Assembly: GCA_020436865.1 (NCBI GenBank)
Contig: JAGQXA010000006.1
Coordinates: forward strand, 1-5,340
Direction of reading: 5' to 3'
Length of the DNA stretch: 5,340 bases
Source of the DNA: Saprospiraceae bacterium
Lineage (GTDB): Bacteria > Bacteroidota > Bacteroidia > Chitinophagales > Saprospiraceae
Part shown: piece after piece, positions 4,502 to 5,340 of the stretch
Numbering within the stretch: position 1 is the stretch's first letter
Layout of the letters: the number at the start of each line of letters is the position of its first letter
Notes under the pieces: generated by a model
Told to the model about the DNA's origin: nothing
Database searches by the model: none
What the model saw: the letters and a program-made list of their open reading frames with translations, nothing else
Made by a program: the position numbers and the translations under genes

Positions 4502-4509
4502 TATCTTTG
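4502..4509 (+). promoter_or_regulatory. Predicted -7 box for the steroid-reductase-like gene
   Basis: TATCTTTG fits TAnnTTTG and lies 28 nt before the chosen ATG at 4538. The -33 position falls inside the heptamer array and has only TGTG (4479-4482) rather than TTG, so the assignment is tentative. Confidence 0.4.
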
Positions 4510-4537
4510 GGATACTGGTAGAAACCTCTCAAGAGAT

Positions 4538-5296
4538 ATGTCGTTAGAACTTTTCAATCAGCTTGTCATTGCCTGGATCATTTTGGCCGTATTGCTGTTT
4601 CCGATCCAGCTCAAGGTCACGGCGCCTTACGGGCGGCACACCCGCAGCAGTTGGGGATTGCTGATCGACAACCGGCTGGGGTGGGTGTTGATGGAGATCG
4701 TGTCGCCGCTTCTATTCGGCGGATTTTTTCTGTTGGGCAGCAACCCGAAAACGGGTCCGATGTGGATCTTCTTTGCGCTCTGGATGTTGCACTATCTGAA
4801 CCGCAGCATCATTTTCCCATTGCGCACGCGCACCACGGGCAAGCGCATTCCGTTGGCCATTGTGGGTTCCGCGATCTTCTTTAACGTGGTGAACGGTTTC
4901 ACCAACGGTTACTACCTGGGCAGCCTCGGCGAGCCCTATCCGGAGAGTTGGCTGAGCGACCCTCGTTTTCTGGTGGGTTTGGCGATCTTCCTCACCGGCG
5001 CCTTCATCAATCTGCAATCCGATCAGATCCTGCTGAACCTGCGCAAGCCCGGCGAGACCGGCTACAAGATCCCCCGAGGAGGGTTATTCCGCTACCTTTC
5101 CTGTCCCAACCTTTTCGGCGAGATCGTCGAATGGGCTGGCTTTGCCGTCATGTGCTGGAATCTTCCCGCCCTCGGGTTTGCGGTGTGGACGGCTGCCAAT
5201 CTTATTCCGCGCGCCCTGAGCCATCATCGCTGGTACCGCGAGCAGTTCGCCGATTATCCGCCTGAGCGGAAGGCGGTCGTGCCGGGCATCCTATAA
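4538..5296 (+). CDS. Integral membrane 3-oxo-5-alpha-steroid 4-dehydrogenase family protein
   Basis: A 252-residue polytopic membrane protein of the steroid 5-alpha-reductase family, which reduces the 4,5 double bond of 3-oxo-delta-4 steroids or similar enones with NADPH. Hydrophobic segments lie near residues 7-24, 47-66, 74-92, 104-121, 143-158 and 198-223. Family signatures are APYGRH (29-34), HYLNRSIIFPLR (85-96), FINLQSDQILLNLR (156-169), GYKIPRGGLFRYLSCPN (175-191) with FGEIVEWAGF (193-202), and the C-terminal HHRWYREQFADYP (229-241). The frame is open from an ATG at 4487, but that lies in the heptamer array and upstream of the predicted -7 box, so the ATG at 4538 is used. It stands alone, diverging from the amidohydrolase operon. 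The natural substrate in a Bacteroidota is unknown; a sterol or polyprenyl-type lipid is only a guess. Confidence 0.92.
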   Translation: MSLELFNQLVIAWIILAVLLFPIQLKVTAPYGRHTRSSWGLLIDNRLGWVLMEIVSPLLFGGFFLLGSNPKTGPMWIFFALWMLHYLNRSIIFPLRTRTTGKRIPLAIVGSAIFFNVVNGFTNGYYLGSLGEPYPESWLSDPRFLVGLAIFLTGAFINLQSDQILLNLRKPGETGYKIPRGGLFRYLSCPNLFGEIVEWAGFAVMCWNLPALGFAVWTAANLIPRALSHHRWYREQFADYPPERKAVVPGIL

Positions 5297-5310
5297 CCCG
5301 CAGCACCGAT

Positions 5311-5334
5311 GTTGTCGATCTCCTGATCGACGAC
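5311..5334 (+). other. Hairpin downstream of the steroid-reductase-like gene
   Basis: GTTGTCGATC (5311-5320) pairs with GATCGACGAC (5325-5334) over 10 bp with one G-T pair and the tetraloop TCCT, starting 14 bp after the stop codon. No T-tract is seen before the window ends, so it is not called an intrinsic terminator. It could also be coding sequence of a convergent gene entering from the right. Confidence 0.45.
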
Positions 5335-5340
5335 GACCAA

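Noticed and set aside
5254..5340. Minus-strand frame open to the right edge (29 codons, stop TAA at 5254-5256), as a possible convergent gene tail
   Set aside because: Too short to recognise and it would overlap the membrane protein gene by 43 bp. It remains possible but unsupported.

Overview
The window looks like chromosomal DNA of a moderately GC-rich Bacteroidota, possibly a Saprospiria/Lewinella-like lineage (that rank is a guess). Three things suggest this. The gene order prephenate dehydratase followed by a class I/II aminotransferase is typical of the phylum. Two or three intergenic sites match the Bacteroidota sigma-70 -7 box TAnnTTTG. Shine-Dalgarno sequences are not evident. No tRNA, rRNA, CRISPR array, insertion sequence or phage gene was seen.

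Layout. Positions 1-365 (minus) are the N-terminal 121 codons of a PLP aminotransferase cut by the window edge. Positions 432-1334 (minus) are pheA, prephenate dehydratase with an ACT domain. Upstream of pheA, 1376-1621 (minus) holds what appears to be a complete transcription-attenuation leader: a promoter, a 20-residue leader peptide with the aromatic run YFYCFYFY, an antiterminator, and an overlapping intrinsic terminator with nine U. The leader's Phe and Tyr codons match an operon that makes Phe and probably Tyr. This is the most interesting object in the window.

Positions 1514-1934 are intergenic, with two 6-6-6 palindromes, an AT-rich palindrome, a degenerate 7-bp repeat array and a 13-bp minisatellite. 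Positions 1935-4261 (minus) are a two-gene operon with a 4-bp ATGA overlap: an exported M20D amidohydrolase, then a Gfo/Idh/MocA oxidoreductase. Positions 4262-4537 are a divergent intergenic region rich in structure: a 12-bp inverted repeat on the amidohydrolase promoter, a GC-rich region with competing folds, a 14+6 bp terminator-like hairpin and another heptamer array. Positions 4538-5296 (plus) encode a membrane protein of the steroid 5-alpha-reductase family. A hairpin follows at the right edge.

Three intergenic regions carry 7-bp-period arrays (GGGATAT, GGGATGT/GAGATAT, TTGGATG), which suggests a genome-wide repeat habit. Antisense open frames opposite pheA, the oxidoreductase and the amidohydrolase are treated as shadows.
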